Source: Setophaga petechia (Eukaryota; Chordata; Aves; Passeriformes; Parulidae). From it: 64,000 nucleotides of DNA. The notes beneath the pieces are model-generated. The model ran no database searches and was not told the DNA's origin. It was given only the letters and a program-made list of their open reading frames with translations. The stretch covers positions 51,125,844 to 51,189,843 of the forward strand of contig JANCRA010000003.1 in NCBI GenBank assembly GCA_024362935.1, in the 5' to 3' direction. Both the position numbers and the translations under genes were made by a program. Below are positions 37,432 through 50,090 of this stretch, piece after piece. Every line of letters starts with the position of its first letter. Position 1 is the stretch's first letter.

Positions 37432-40400
37432 CTCCAGACCCAGGCAGGTGGGAATGAAGAAGAAAAAGAGACAGGAGGATTATTTTCTGACAAACAAGCT
37501 TATCTCTGATGGGCACTGTAAAAATAAACCCAGTTAAAATGGCATGCTCCTAGCAGCTCTACTGGTAAGTTGCCTTTTACTCTACTCTTTTTACTCTACT
37601 CTACTCTGCTCTACTGGTAAGTTGCTTTTAGCAGTCACAGATCCTTGGTATCCATAAAATCCAAATAAGAAAGCACACGGATGTCAGAAAGCTTAAATTC
37701 ATCAGATGGATGTCAATAAACCGAGAGAGCTGAAAACTTTTCTGTCTATGATAATTCTGACTGCTCCAAGTGCAAACAGGACATAATCACTGCAGATTAC
37801 TCTGACCTGAGCCACCTTTCTGGGAAGAGGTGGCAGAGGGAATGGAGGGCAGGGAAATGAGGAGTATCTGTGCAGTGAAACCTGCTCTCACCATGGGCAG
37901 GGGCAGGCACCACCCACTGCAGGAGAAGGATGAGGTGACAGCAGTGTCACTGATGGGGTGAGGGACCTGCAGCACAGCCAGAGCGCTGAGGAGTGCTGCT
38001 TTTGTTGGGAGGATGGTGATCCTGCTGTCAGAGCAGAGGGCACTGAATTCCCCTCTAGAGGAGGGTCTGGACATGAAAAAGCAAAAAGCCAGTGGTTCAC
38101 ATGGAATGAGCCCAGTGGTTCAGGCAAAGTGAGCACATGGAGAAAGTGTAGCATAAAAGGACTTGAATAACAAGGAGAGTAATGGATGTTATCTAGATGG
38201 TGAAGGTGGAGGTCATAAACTCATTTGTGTTTTTTGTTCCTGATGAAGACTCCTCTGTGTTGGTCCCCTTGTACCAATTCCATTTCCATGGTAACAATCA
38301 TATCATCTACCTGAACTGGAAGTCAATGCCCTCTTTCATGCAGTCTTGTCATGGCTGTCTCCTGCCTCCTGACAGTCCTTTGTCCTTGCCTTTTGGAGGC
38401 TGCTGTCTTGGAGCAGATTATTCAGTTCAGATATTTGTCATTATTTCCTTTCTCTTTCTGAACAGACAGTCCTTTTCCTTTTTTATTTTGGCCTTTGTCA
38501 TCTGGGAGTTAACTAAATGTCTCTTCTGACTTTCTGAAAAATATCTGCTTGTGTGCTATCAGTTATGAAAATTAATGAAATCATATATATTTCAGAGATT
38601 GCCAGGAAGCTGGAGGAGAATGCCTGCCACCTTTTTCTTACAAGAATGTTCACTGATCAGCAGAGCAGTGATATATATATATATCTGATATATTCACAGA
38701 TGTGACTCCCTCACCTGTCACCAGTGCTGTAAGCCCAGAGATGCTGCTGCCACTACAGCCACAAAATTCATGTGCCACCCCAACTCAGAGCCTGTTTCCC
38801 TGCTTGTTCCCTGCTGCAGCAGCAATGGCCAGGTCCATGTTGTGCTCCAGGAAGAGTGTGAGAGATGCTGAAGTGATGTAAGTTGTTTTTTGTCTTTGTC
38901 ACAGCCAAGGTGAAGTGTAGGCAGTGAAACTCCCAGATGGGACACCAAAATATCCATGGGGATTGAGAAAAACAAAAGCAGTTCCAAAGTTCATCTTAAA
39001 ACCAGAAAATAGAGCAAGAGTGAAGCTCAGACTGAAAAGTGCTCCCCCAGCTCCACCTCCAGGGCTGAAGGATTTTCCTCAGTGCCTTCCAGAGACCCCT
39101 TGTGTAATGCTGGCACAGTGGCCCAAGGATGCCAGCTCCTGTCCTGCCCTGTCCTTGAGGCTCTGTGCAGAGGACATGGGATGTCCTCACACTCCTGGCA
39201 TGGAGACAGGGCATGGAAAAGCAGGGCCCAGGCAGGGTTTGACAATGAGCAGTTGTTTTACAGAGTGCTGGGAGCTCTTGTGCAGGCTGGCTGTGCCTCC
39301 CTTTGCTGCTGATGGGATGTCTGGATGCTTCCCCCCATTTTGGGCTTTAATTTATCATGAAGTTTGGATTTCCAGGGCAGCAAGGTTCAGAGTAGACCCT
39401 GCCTGAACTTTTGAGGGTTGCACATTGAAATCTTTCTACAGAATAATGACATGGGCTTCCTCCACTGAGTAATAGTGTGGCACAAAGCACATCCCAAGAA
39501 CCCCTTTTCTAAAAAGCAGATTCAATCCCTATTTGCACCCAAAGACTTTATTTCCTAAACAAAGGAAGTTACACATCCTTTCCAGTAAAAATTCTCACAG
39601 AGGTGGCTGATGCCATTTTGCATTTACATGTTTGTAATTTTACAGAGGAGGGATAAAAGGCCAAATACTGCCTTTAAGCCAGGAAAGCAGTGCCAGCCCA
39701 CTCCCCTAGCAGCCTGGGGGTGTCTGTGGCTGCACACCCTGTGTCTGCTGTGCTCTGCTCACTGCCCCTGCTCGGAATGACAAAGCTCCTTGTGCTGAAG
39801 GCAGAGTGTCACTGGTGCAGCCCAGCAGTCCATACACTCCTAATTGTCCTCTGGAACTCCTTTTCAAGATCATTCCCTGATGTCTGGCTGTTCTCTGGAA
39901 GCTATTTTTAAACAGAACAACAACTCTCTCAGTGTAATGAACAAAATGGGTTTTTCTGTAGCAACAGCTGTGGGTTGCTTTTCAAGTACCATTATTTGTG
40001 GTTTTTCAGAGGGGATTTTTTTGGCGTGTTTGTTTGTTTGTTTGCTATTAGACATGCAGTTGTCATTAAAATAAATAGAAAAATACAGTCTATACCTGTA
40101 TTTCACATTAAAAGTCCTTTTTTTTTCTACATTATTTAACATTTTTAACATTTTTTTTGAAACAAAAATACCTGGAGTCTATCTGGTATTCAGAAATCCA
40201 GGACTGAGCAGTGCAGTGCCCTCACCTGCACTGCTGTGCTCACCTGAGCCACCTTTTCCTGGAGGTGGAGGATAGGATGAGAAAGATTCTGCTGTAACCA
40301 ATGGGAGTGATTTGAAACATTGGGGAAGATGCCTCACAAGTAGATGCTGAAAGAGACCTAATGAGAATAACACCAAAGAGTGACATGTAGAACCTTTAAA

Positions 40401-41019
40401 AGTGGTGTGTGACACAGAAGAGTTCACCCAGGAACATTCCTTCTGACACACAAACAGCAATATGCTCAAAAATAGTGAGAAGTGGTGACTTAAAGCTGAA
40501 AAAAGTGAATATTTGGCTGCAGCAAATGTACTGGCAGGATCCACAGTGGTCTGTACAGCTATATGGGTAAGAAGTGTGGAATTTTCATGGAAATACCCTG
40601 GAAGTTCAATGAATAGGAGTAGCCTTGATGTGATGTATGAGAGTTCTATGTTAAATATAAACCATGTTTGTGGGGCTGTCTATTACTACACTTTGTGGCA
40701 AAATAAACCTCTCCTGTTAAAACCAATATCTCATTTCTCTGGAAGCATGTGATTTTGTATTGCTTTCTATAGTGATCTTCAGAGTAGGGAAGGTTGTCAG
40801 GCTGTGATTTGGACAGGAAGGATTTCTGATTTGATTTCCATGGCACAGAAACAGAAAACATAGTTTCAACAGGAAGAGACCATGTCAGAAATAGGCTATT
40901 TTGTTTTTTTGTTAATTAACCTTAGACTTTAATTTGGGGGGGGGGGGGGGCAGGAGGGGTTGTGTATGTGTGGTATTTAGTCATCATGTAATTTATATTC
41001 ATTCAGTCTTCACATATTC

Positions 41020-41025
41020 TTTATT
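41020..41025 (-). terminator. OLFML1: Polyadenylation signal AATAAA of OLFML1
   Basis: Plus-strand TTTATT reads AATAAA on the minus strand, about 150 bases past the OLFML1 stop. This gives a short 3' UTR of roughly 170-180 bases. A 15-base G run at 40936-40950 (C run on the transcript strand) lies just beyond. No other AATAAA of similar quality is nearer the stop. Confidence 0.6.
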
Positions 41026-41173
41026 GGGCATTAAGTTTACTGGGGTACATAAGTTACATAAAATGGACGAAAGTTGTAACAGCTGGGAATAATGCAATTT
41101 TAACACACATAAAAAGGCTGTGTTGACCTGGGACTGGTGGATTTTAGGTCAGCTTGAAAAGCTGCTAAAGGTT

Positions 41174-41952
41174 TTAAACTTTCTTCTCTGTGTGAAGTTT
41201 GTAAATGATCTGGGACCCATCACCCCAAGCGAAGAGCTGCCTCTCTTTAGGATTGTAGTGTACGCTGGAGTGGCCACCCTGGCGTTTTGGGAAATGCAGT
41301 CCTGGGTCTGTGGGAGCATTCAGAGCACCCAAAACATCATAAACGCACTGGATGCGGGAGGAGCCCCCAGAAGGAGAGTTGTAGACCACGTGCAGGGTGT
41401 TGCAGGCCATGAAAGCGGCCTCAGCATCCCTGCTGCTGCAGGGCGTGTCCCAGCTGTGCTCCACCGCCATGGCCACGGGGTTGATTTTGGTGAGGACAAT
41501 GTTCCCCCCGGTCTCTGGCTCTGCATGGAGGGCCCACAGCCCCTGCTCGTCCAGAGCCAGGTCTATTTTTGTCTCTGGAGAGAGCTGGTAGGCAGGAATC
41601 CTCCCAGCCCCTGGCAGCAGCATCTGGTCAGCTACGTTCCTCCTCTGGAGGTGGAACTTCACGATCTCGTTCAAGGAGCCGTGCCTGTGGTAGAAGAGGA
41701 AGCCCTGGTAGATGACGTGGCCAGTTCCTTCCCAGGGCGCTGGCAAGGGGACTCTGCGAGCCTTCAGAGTCTGGTTGTTCTCCATGAAAGCCATGATATT
41801 TGCAAATTCCAAAATCACGTTATTCACAGAGCCACTCAGTAAATAAATCTTGGCGTGCTTTTTGCCAGGATCTTTCATCCAAGAGCCGTGCTTTCCTCCA
41901 GTCTTCTTAACCACCTTCAGGGACCTAATACCTGCAAGCATGTGATCACAGC
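41174..41952 (-). CDS. OLFML1: OLFML1 coding exon 3 (olfactomedin domain) with stop
   Basis: The terminal coding exon begins after TTTCCTTGCAG (AG at 41954-41953) with GC completing the split Ser codon, then CDHMLAGIRSLK. It encodes residues 139-397 and ends with TAA at 41176-41174 after HTEKKV. The whole olfactomedin domain lies on this single exon. It has 'WMKDP', 'EFANI', 'GTGHVIYQGF', 'IDLALDEQGLW', 'HSWDTPC', 'RIQCVYD' and 'HYNPKERQLFAWGDG', in the family order and spacing. No frameshift or premature stop is present, so the gene looks functional. Confidence 0.95.
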
Positions 41953-44900
41953 CTGCAAGGAAATAACCAAAGAAAAATAAAATTAGAATATCTGTAAATT
42001 TTCTAGTTTCCTTCCTTTGAATGACTTAGTTTCCTTTTAATTCATCGATATATCAGTAAAGGTGATTGACTCAAAAAAGAGTCAATATATCAGTAAAGGT
42101 GTCAGCAGTGTGGCTCTGGTAAGTAGTGCTGAAAATAGTTTTATGTGATATTATATTTGAATAATATTATAGTATATTTGAATATATTTGAATAATAATT
42201 ATAGAAAATATCAATATAATAATATATACTATTTATTATAATATATAATAATATATTATATAATGATTATACAATAATATAGAACATATAATGTATTTCA
42301 ATCATATTATAGTATATTTGAATATATTTGAATAATATTATATAAAATAACAAAAGAACAGTATATAATATAATATAATATAATATAATATAATATAATA
42401 TAATATAATATAATATATATTATATATACTATATTTTATAATTATTATACAATAATACACATTAATATATAATCTATAATAATATATATTATATTTTAAT
42501 AATATTATTATATTATTATTATATATTCCTGCTAATGAAACTGTAGTATCTTCATCTACCTGTAGAGTGTTGGGCTTTGTTCTATCATAGCAGTGTTATC
42601 CAAAACATTTGGATGTTTGTGTGTCTGAGAGAAGACCAAGAGCACAGTTAGAGATTTTGTGATTATTCTTGTCTGTCCACTTACAGGGGTATAAGTTTTG
42701 CTTCGGAGAACTGACTTCTGGTTTAGATCAACACAGTAAAGTAATCAGATTTATTTCCTGTTGGAGGCATACAAATTAAAATCCATTATCCACATGTATA
42801 GTATTTTTGTTTCAGGACTGGTCTTATCCTCAGATAGCCTCTTTTTTATGCATTTATAGTATAAATAGGAACAAAAATAGATCAGCATAACTGAAAGCCA
42901 AAAAGCTGGGCTATCTTCCCATTCACCTTCCCAACACCTGCACACAAAGGAGCAAGAACAGAATATAGATCACACAAGCAGGGTTGTGCATGCCCTGAGG
43001 TGGCCTTTGGAGGAGCTGGGGTGATGTCTGTGCTGCCAATTCCTGTGCCAGGAGCGTGGCTGGTGGAAGCACCCAGCTCTTTACCTCCCTGCAGGGTTAA
43101 AATTGGCCTCAGCTGGCCACAGCTCTGGCTTCTTCACATTTTCTGTGCACTCTGCAGGGACGTTTCAGACCAGAAAGCACCAAGCCTGGGAGGACTCAGG
43201 CATTCAGACTCTGAGATCTTTATCAAGCAGCATCTTTTCCAGGAAAAAAAACCCAAAGCAAACTATTGCAAAGCATATTAACCAAGCTTGCTTACCAAAG
43301 GCACTCATAAATTACAGGGCGCAGCATTTGAAGTTGAAAGAATTGCTTTCAGTGGAGTGCAGCCATTTCAGTAAACAGGACAAACAAAGCTCTAAGGCAG
43401 GAAGTTCTGGCAGCAGATGAAATGGAGAAAGCAAAACCAGCCCCCCTGCTTGGCCTTATAGGAGCCTATTGAAGTCAGTGGCAAGACTCCAGTTGCCTGT
43501 AGAAAGCAATCTTTATGTAATTTGTGTGCACTGATACCCTCTAATCAAAGCTTTTGGATATTGCTGCTACAATGGATTTTTTTTCCCTGAGAGTCCTCAC
43601 TCTGGAAGTGCCTTCCCTGAGCAAGCCACAACAGCTCTCTCAAATCTAACATTTATTGATTAGATAGATTAAAAAAGAAAAAAAAAATTAAAGCTGCTGA
43701 ATCTAAAACCCTAGGCAGCCTTAGCAGTGTCTTCCTCTGCAGGGGAAATAACCAGATTTTTGTCTGGTTGTTATTTTCTGTGTGAACTTGATCCAAACCC
43801 AGTTACAAAGCTGGACTTACAAACCCTCTTTTCTACTAGATTTCTGAAGGGACTCAGCAAAAATAATCATAGAGTCTGGTTAAGACATGAAAGCATAGAA
43901 GCAGAGCTTCTATTTTCTAAAGTTGAGGATCTTCCTACTTTTTCTAAGTGCTGTAAAATCTGCACAGGGAATACTTTTGACATCAAATTCAATGGGAAAA
44001 GCATCTGACTAGTACTGACAGTAGAGAACAAATTGGAAATAAAGTTACCATGAGCTGCTACAATAAAGTTAAAAGTAATAATTTCCAACAAAGGAAAATG
44101 CAAAGTAAGTTTTTCCCCTCCGAAACTCTCAGAAAGATACAATTTTCAAAGTGCCTTAACCACAGTCAATTTAAAAATCCCCAATTTTTTTCCTCTCTGA
44201 AAAAAATGCCCGATGTTCAAAAGTTCTCTAAATGGAAAACAGAACTATTGATATTCAGAGCACTGAATTGTGGAGTATGAGAGGACTCAGAAGCAGAATA
44301 GGTGATTGCTTCCGTAGGCATCTGCCTTAATACTGATTTGTTTGAAAAGTCTAAGAAGAAATTGTAAATTTATGTGTAAAATTAAATCAACTTAATTCTA
44401 CTGAAGTCAGTGGAATTGTATAATTGATGATGCTAAAGTTCTTTCACTCACTTTTTAAAAAATTCAGTTTGTATCTCCTAATATTTACTCTTCATTTCTT
44501 ACTACTATGAAAATAAAACAGTCTTCTTTAAATATGTCTGTAATATATAGTTTACATCCATACCAAAACTTAAGGTAAAGATAACTATGAAATGTAATTT
44601 GTTTAAAAAAATTATAGATTGTGTAGATATTCTTCATGCATAACACCAAATTTTCAAATCAGAACTAAGCTTTGCTGACAGCCAAGCCAGTGTGCTCTCT
44701 TATTAAAGGAGGGGACAAGGAGAGGAAGGATGACAGAGCAGGACAGTAAAGCAGTTAAAAATTGTAGAAGTAAATTAAGTAGTTTATTAACCCATTAATT
44801 TACTTTTGAGCTGAGGTTTTGATCCTGCCTAGTCCAAAAAGCAAAGACCACTATTAATTCCTTAGTACAGCTGCAGTACTCAGAAATATATTTTTCTGGG

Positions 44901-47818
44901 ACTTTGCAAAAGCATACCTTCAGGGGATTTTACCTTATTTTATAATAAAAAGTAACTCCCAAAGAATTAATTTGATATGCAGTAGAATTTCTGCAAAGTA
45001 AATGTTTGAACTCTATTTTCTCCCTCCCTCTCCCATAACTTTTTTTGCATATACATGGGTTTTGTAAGTCTGGTATTTACACAGCCCAAACCCCCTTGCA
45101 GATGAAAATCTCTTATCCCTGTGCCAGCATGCACACGTGGGACTGTTCACACTGAAGTTCTGAAAAACAAACTGCTCTTACTTGCATTAAGCATGACTTT
45201 AAGTCTCTTTTTCTCCTCTGCCTCTTCCAGCAGCTGCTGTTCCAGCAGGTCCTCGTGCACCTCCACACAGGCGTTGGAATCCCTGAGGGATCCAAAATAG
45301 TCGATGTCCCTCTGGGCGCGCTCCACCCTCGTGAGCAAATTCTCCACCTCTCCCTTAAGCTCGGCCTTGTCAGTGCTCAGCCTTGCCAGGCGGGCCAGGG
45401 CTGCCTTGGAGAGCTCTCTGAACTCATCCACGTACTCCAGCAGGTCTTGGCTGCACTTCTCCAGCCTCCTCTTCAGCCAGAACACGGGAAGAGAACACAC
45501 AGACAGACGTGGGTGTTCTGTGTGCATCACAGCCTCACCCATGGTTACTTTCACAACTCTGATGTTCCCTCCTGCCCAGTGCCCTGCACCCACCTATTCC
45601 AGCCCAGGGGGCTCTTGCTGGGTGTCTGTGTGAGGGGAACATCTCAGACTGGCACAGAATTCAAAAGTCTGGACAAAAATCCACTTTTTTTTGACTTGAC
45701 ATGTATAGTTTCAGGGCAACCCCAACACAGCAAATAATGTGCTCTGACTCCATGATTCAGAAGGCTGAGCAGATCCTTTATTAAGCTATATTATTACACT
45801 AATTCTATACTAAATTACATACTAAAGAGATACTATACTAAAGAATACCACACTATACTAAAGAAAACCCTGTGACTGTCTGGAGACAGTCAGGACACAG
45901 CTTTGACCCAACTGGCCAAGGAATCAACACAACCTTCACCAGTGTCCAATTAACAACTCATTTTGGGTAAACAATTTCCATAACACATTCCACATGTGCA
46001 AAAAGACTCTGACAGTGAACAGAGACAAGAATTGTTTTCTCTTCTTCTCTCTGAGCTTCTCACTGCCTTCCCCAGGAAAAGTCCTCGGAGAAGTTGTGCC
46101 TGCTGCTCTCTGTGAAGAGAGCTGTGGCCACAGACATCATTATTTACAGCCAGATATTTTGTTTTACTGCCTTAAGAAAGAAAAAGTGCTCTGGTGAAGC
46201 AGTCGCAAAGAATTTTCTGCAGGAAATCTACAGCCATTAACATTTCACATGGATACGCCTCTTCTGACCAAGGCAGAATCTAGTGTGGCTATTTTTCACC
46301 CATTTAAAGGTGAAAATGAAAATACTGAAATAAATGCTACAGTTGAGGAAGTTTTGTGTTGTTTCCCTTTTTTTTTTGTCTTTTTTTCCTCAAATTATTG
46401 GTTGTATTAAAAAAACAAAAACAAACAACAAAAAAACCAAACAACAACCCCCAAACATAGAAAGCCAAAAAACTATTTCTTTACACCTAAATTCAAATTA
46501 TCAGTGTTTTCAAAGGTAAGTAATATGTTTCTCTGTTGCAATGCAGCTGCTTCATAGGTGTCCTGAAAATAGTAGTTCAGCTGCCACTTTGGGAAGATGA
46601 GGAATTTGAGCAGATCTTTGGTTGGTTTGCTTTGTGAGCTCTGCTTTCTGTGCTACCTCCTCTCTCCCCCATTTATACAAGACCATAAGCCCCCAGGGAG
46701 TTGCTTAATTGCTTTCTACAAAACCTTTATTTTAAATGCTTTCAAGTGCTGCCATCAGTATCTGCCTCACTTCTCTGTCCTGTTCCTTTTGTGCCCCTTG
46801 CATCAAATGCCACAGGTTACCTCAATTTTAATGCGTGCCAAAGGAACAGGAATTGCCAGGGGAAGCTACTCCTAGAGTGGCAAAGAAAATGTAAATCTCC
46901 ATCTACACAGTGGGAAGAGAATATCAGATTAATCCTTTGGTATTGAGAAGATAAGACTAATGAGGACTTTGTACAGAAAGGGACATCAAATCAGGCAAGT
47001 TAGAGGTTCTCTGTAAGTCTGAAACTGCACAGGAGCCAGGGATATGTCAATAATTAAAAATAAACAATATATGATTTTAACACACCAATACTGAAGAGGT
47101 ATTTTGCAGTACTGGCAGCTTTTTACTGTAGAAAAAAAAAAGCAAGAAGTGGTACATTTATATAAGTAATTGAAAGGAATTCAAGGAATTGAAAGAACTG
47201 CATTTCAGTCTCTCAGATATTAAGGGTTTATTTGAAGTGCAGATGCACTGCTGGTTTGCATGAATGTGTCTTAAACTACCCTTCCAGGTGGGGCTATCTG
47301 CACACAGGAGAAAAATACCTGATAAATTTCTATCTCCTTGCTAATAAATACTTGACAGCACTTCTACAGGTGAAAATAAGTTTATACTGCTCCCTAGGAT
47401 GGTCTGTGACATTTCTATATAAACATTCACATTTTTAGCTAAATTCAGTGATGTCATTAAAAAAATACAAATTATAACAGAATAAAAACACAACATTATG
47501 AAATTTTATCCTGCAACAAATGACGTGGTGGGATCATTACAGTTAAACTTTTAGCCACAATTTTACTAATTCATTGGACAAAGCTGGAAATTCACCCTCC
47601 TGATTTGATATATCACACAGGCTGTCCTGGCCCCAGAACATCCACACATTTTCAAGGCTCTCTTGCTGCAGAAGGATTCATCAGGCACATACCTCCAGAG
47701 ACAGAAAACGCTGGTCAATGTAGCTCAGCAGGGCTGCATCCTGCATCACGTACTGTGCTGCTCCCATGATGCTCATGAGGGATGGAACCAGCCAGAAATG
47801 GACCTGCAAGGCTACCAT
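41174..47818 (-). CDS. OLFML1: OLFML1, olfactomedin-like 1 (complete, three coding exons)
   Basis: The coding sequence joins 47818-47693, 45470-45182 and 41952-41174 on the minus strand (126 + 289 + 779 nt), giving 397 residues plus stop; from memory human OLFML1 is 402. Residues 1-42 hold a hydrophobic signal peptide (MVALQVHFWLV...). Residues 43-138 form an acidic and basic coiled coil (ERAQRDIDY, EEAEEKKRL). Residues from about 139 to 396 are the olfactomedin beta-propeller, with GTGHVIYQGFLF, IDLALDEQGLWALHA, EHSWDTPC and YNPKERQLFAWGDG. LNAS (N137) and NNQT (N198) are N-glycosylation sequons. Both introns are GT-AG, in phases 0 and 1, and the frame stays open across all joins. The product should be a secreted glycoprotein whose molecular role is poorly defined. 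OLFML3 is the nearest alternative, but the junction LNASCD and the GIRSLKVVKK block fit OLFML1 better. PPFIBP2 lies downstream on the same strand, as in human. Confidence 0.95.
41953..45181 (-). other. OLFML1: OLFML1 intron 2
   Basis: This phase 1 intron of 3,229 bases has GTAAGA and TTGCAG ends. It contains the AT-rich array at about 42,120-42,535 and a small perfect hairpin at 42065-42086 with TGACTC and GAGTCA arms. I see no further exon. The remainder is AT-rich unique sequence. Confidence 0.85.
42120..42535. repeat. OLFML1: AT-rich array with (ATAAT)n core in OLFML1 intron 2
   Basis: About 415 bases are almost pure A and T. A regular ATAAT pentanucleotide run spans roughly 42,363-42,413, flanked by degenerate TATATTTGAATA units repeated near 42,145, 42,180 and 42,310. 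This is a microsatellite with expanded flanks. Confidence 0.9.
45182..45470 (-). CDS. OLFML1: OLFML1 coding exon 2 (coiled-coil region)
   Basis: The exon is 289 nt, with an acceptor AG at 45472-45471 after a moderate pyrimidine tract and a donor A|GTAAGA (GT at 45181-45180). It encodes 96 residues plus one base of a split Ser codon, starting RRLEKCSQDLLEY and ending LKVMLNA. Heptad-like leucines and charged residues run throughout (LARLARLSTDKAELKGEVE; LLEQQLLEEAEEKKRL), which suits the N-terminal coiled coil used for oligomerisation in this family. Two cysteines (in EKCSQ and NACVE) are at family-typical places. The open frame runs further upstream into intron sequence, but those codons are not exonic because the first two coding residues align with the exon 1 junction. 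Confidence 0.93.
45471..47692 (-). other. OLFML1: OLFML1 intron 1
   Basis: This phase 0 intron of 2,222 bases starts GTATGT. It contains a diverged solo LTR at about 45,702-46,095. The rest is unique AT-rich sequence with short A-rich runs near 46,410-46,460. No extra exon is seen. Confidence 0.85.
45702..46095 (-). mobile_element. Diverged solo LTR, family B, inside OLFML1 intron 1
   Basis: On the plus strand it shows CTGACTCCATGATTCAGAAG, then an AT-rich TATACTAAAG series, GTCCAATTAACAACTCATTT, TTACCC-like sequence and GAGCTTCTCACTGCC. These are the family B blocks in reverse order, at lower identity than the other copies. Edges are approximate. It lies in the same transcriptional sense as OLFML1, so its polyadenylation signal would be read by that transcript. 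Confidence 0.7.
47693..47818 (-). CDS. OLFML1: OLFML1 coding exon 1 (signal peptide)
   Basis: The exon starts at an ATG in a strong context (GCCATGG) at 47818-47816 and ends at an AG-free GAG|GTATGT donor (GT at 47692-47691). It encodes 42 residues in phase 0: MVALQVHFWLV, a hydrophobic run to about residue 21, then a likely cleavage site near GAA|Q, and DQRFLSLE at the end. This aligns with the start of mammalian OLFML1 (MVAL..., YQRFRVLE). It is too short to appear as a long open frame and was found by tracing the splice joins. Any 5' UTR upstream of 47818 is unmarked; no obvious CpG island or TATA box is seen there. Confidence 0.9.
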
Positions 47819-49839
47819 GGCACCAGCAGATTTTTGGAGGAAAGTGGTGAATCAGTTCTGTGGGCAATCCCAAACGCTGCCAGTCCAAGGTCAAATGCAA
47901 TTTGCCATCATCTGAAGTGAAAAAATGATAGTAAAAATTACTAAAAAGTTAAAAATACTATGGCTGAAAAGATTAAAAGGACTTAAAATGGCTGATGCAT
48001 TCTATCATTAAGGAAGTAACATCGTGGCAGAGGGACTGAATGTGTTTATTTCTAGGAGCCAGATGACTACTTCTCAGTTTGTGATCCTATGATCAATCCC
48101 AGATGTTCAGCACTGAGTCACATTGAGCCTCTAGGCCAAATTTTATCAAATAATACAAATAAAAGTAATTTATTTTCCTCTCCTTTCTCCTCCCATCTGC
48201 TTTCCCGTGTGACCAATCCTACAGAGTGTGCTCTGTGCAGGTCAGAGTGGATTCAGAGTGGGAGGAACACAGGGAGGTCTGGTGCTTGGTGTCTGTGCCT
48301 GTAAAACCATCTAAAGCAACTCCTTTCACTTCCACTATTCAGCCTATTTACAGTAGGACTGAAAACCAGACAGAAAACTGTTTTTAAAAGAAATTCCTCC
48401 TCCTTTTTCTCTTGACACTACTTTTCCAGCTGAAAACAATACCCTTAACACAGCTCTGTGTCCATTTAGTGGAGTCTACGACAGACATCTTCTTTTGGAA
48501 TTATAACTCTACTTAGTCTGACTTAAAAATTAATTGTAATTAACTTACATGAGCCTACTTCATTGAAGGCAATTTGTGTTTATTTGATTTCATAATTTTC
48601 CTGACTAAATGCTATGTTTGGAAAAGCTCATGGCCATGCTAGCACTATTTGCTAGAAAACCATGTGTTAGGAGCTTAAAAAGCTCTCTTTGTATCTGAAG
48701 CCAAGCTGTACACCTCTGTTTCTCAGAATTCTCCACCTCTTCACTTTTTCCCCCTCCCATTTTTCGTTTTCTACAGGTTTTTTTTTTTTAATTTTTCATC
48801 GCATTTACCAAGCTTTCTTTTTCTTTCTAGCTGCCTCATGTGTAAGCATGTGATGATTGCAGAATTCACGAGTGTGTGTGTGCCACAGCAGCCAGATTTT
48901 TTCCTCTGTGTGTTTGATTTTTGCATGGTGCTTATATGTGCTTTGCAGGCAAATTTCACCCAAATGCACAGAGCAGTATTCTGTATTTTAGTGTTGCTTC
49001 ACCCTCAGAGGGGCACACAATTTGCCAGCTCCTATTTACAGGCACAGTCAGTGATGCACAGAGAGTTTAATATTTGATTTTTCAGTCCAGTGACATTTCA
49101 GTTTATTCCAGAGCTCCTGCTTGAGGGGACAGAGAGCTTGACCTGAGAGCAGACACCTTGGGAAGTCTGAATTTCCTTGACTCAGTCCTATGGAATATAT
49201 TGACATTCCTTTCCACAAAATAATCAGCTGCAACACCAGGGAGGATCAACATAGGAAAATAAATCCCTTTTCTAACCCCTGAGGTGAACCTGGAACCCTT
49301 CAGAGCTCTTCTCTGAGTCTCATATCTGTCCCAGGTAATGACTGGGAGATGAGGATTGTGGAATTCAAAATTACAAACTTCCTTCCTTCCTAAATGCATA
49401 TTTAGAGGCCAAGATACAGATATATAATTTCTCTCCTTTATCTTAAGACAGGGAAAATAATCTAAAAGGTAAAATATCTTGAACTGCTGTACCCCCTTGA
49501 TAAGCCTATACATTCTGCATATGGAGCTAGATTCTGTGAAGTTGCTCAACCATTTCTTAGAATCACCCACAGCTGAAAGTCCAGAAGGATTCCTACAAAT
49601 CCTAGAAATCCTTCCAAGGATTTCTACAAATGGGGCATTCCCATGTTTATTAAACCATGATCTCATGGCAATGGCAATGCTGGTCCATGTCCAAGGCACA
49701 ATTCTGGGAAAGCCACAGCACCTGGTAAAGTCCTGAGCTTTGCTGGGTTTTTACATTTATTTTGCTTTGGTTGTTGTACATTTTCCACTTCTCTTCGGCC
49801 TAAATATACACAGAAATTTTTGGTTTCCAGCTATGTATA

Positions 49840-50090
49840 ATCTATATGATAAACAAATATATCTATAGCTAATCTATAACTATCTACATCTATATCTATA
49901 CCTATATCTATATATCTAATCTGTATCTATATAGATTAGATATATAGATATAGGTACAGATATAAATATATTGATATATTTGTTTGTTATTATCTGCATA
50001 ATAAACAAATATATCTATATCTAATCTATAACTATCTATATCTATAACTATATCTCTAATCTGTACCTACAGCTATTCTATATCTACAGG
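49840..50090. repeat. ATCTAT-rich minisatellite with palindromic core
   Basis: Degenerate TATCTA units fill about 250 bases. ACCTATATCTATATATCTAA-like sequence near 49,900 is followed by its perfect reverse complement ending near 49,955, a 23-bp stem with a loop of about 10. A block starting ATAAACAAATATATCTAT occurs at about 49,850 and again at about 49,999 in direct orientation. Confidence 0.85.

Larger units (their letters stand above)
34471..41019. other. Intergenic downstream of OLFML1
   Basis: Contains the short CR1 piece at 36.9 kb, the 37.4-kb direct repeat, a related CTCTACTGGTAAGTTGC duplication near 37,556 and 37,609, an (AT)n run near 38,670 and a 15-base G run at 40936. No exon is seen; the 160-codon frame at 38.9-39.4 kb looks random. 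Confidence 0.5.

Noticed and set aside
38924..39406. 160-codon plus-strand frame
   Set aside because: A stop-poor GC-richer patch with overlapping frames on both strands and no protein-like pattern.
49103..49699. 198-codon minus-strand frame
   Set aside because: It has no recognisable domain, no splice support and random-looking composition. I considered a degraded reverse transcriptase but saw no catalytic motif.
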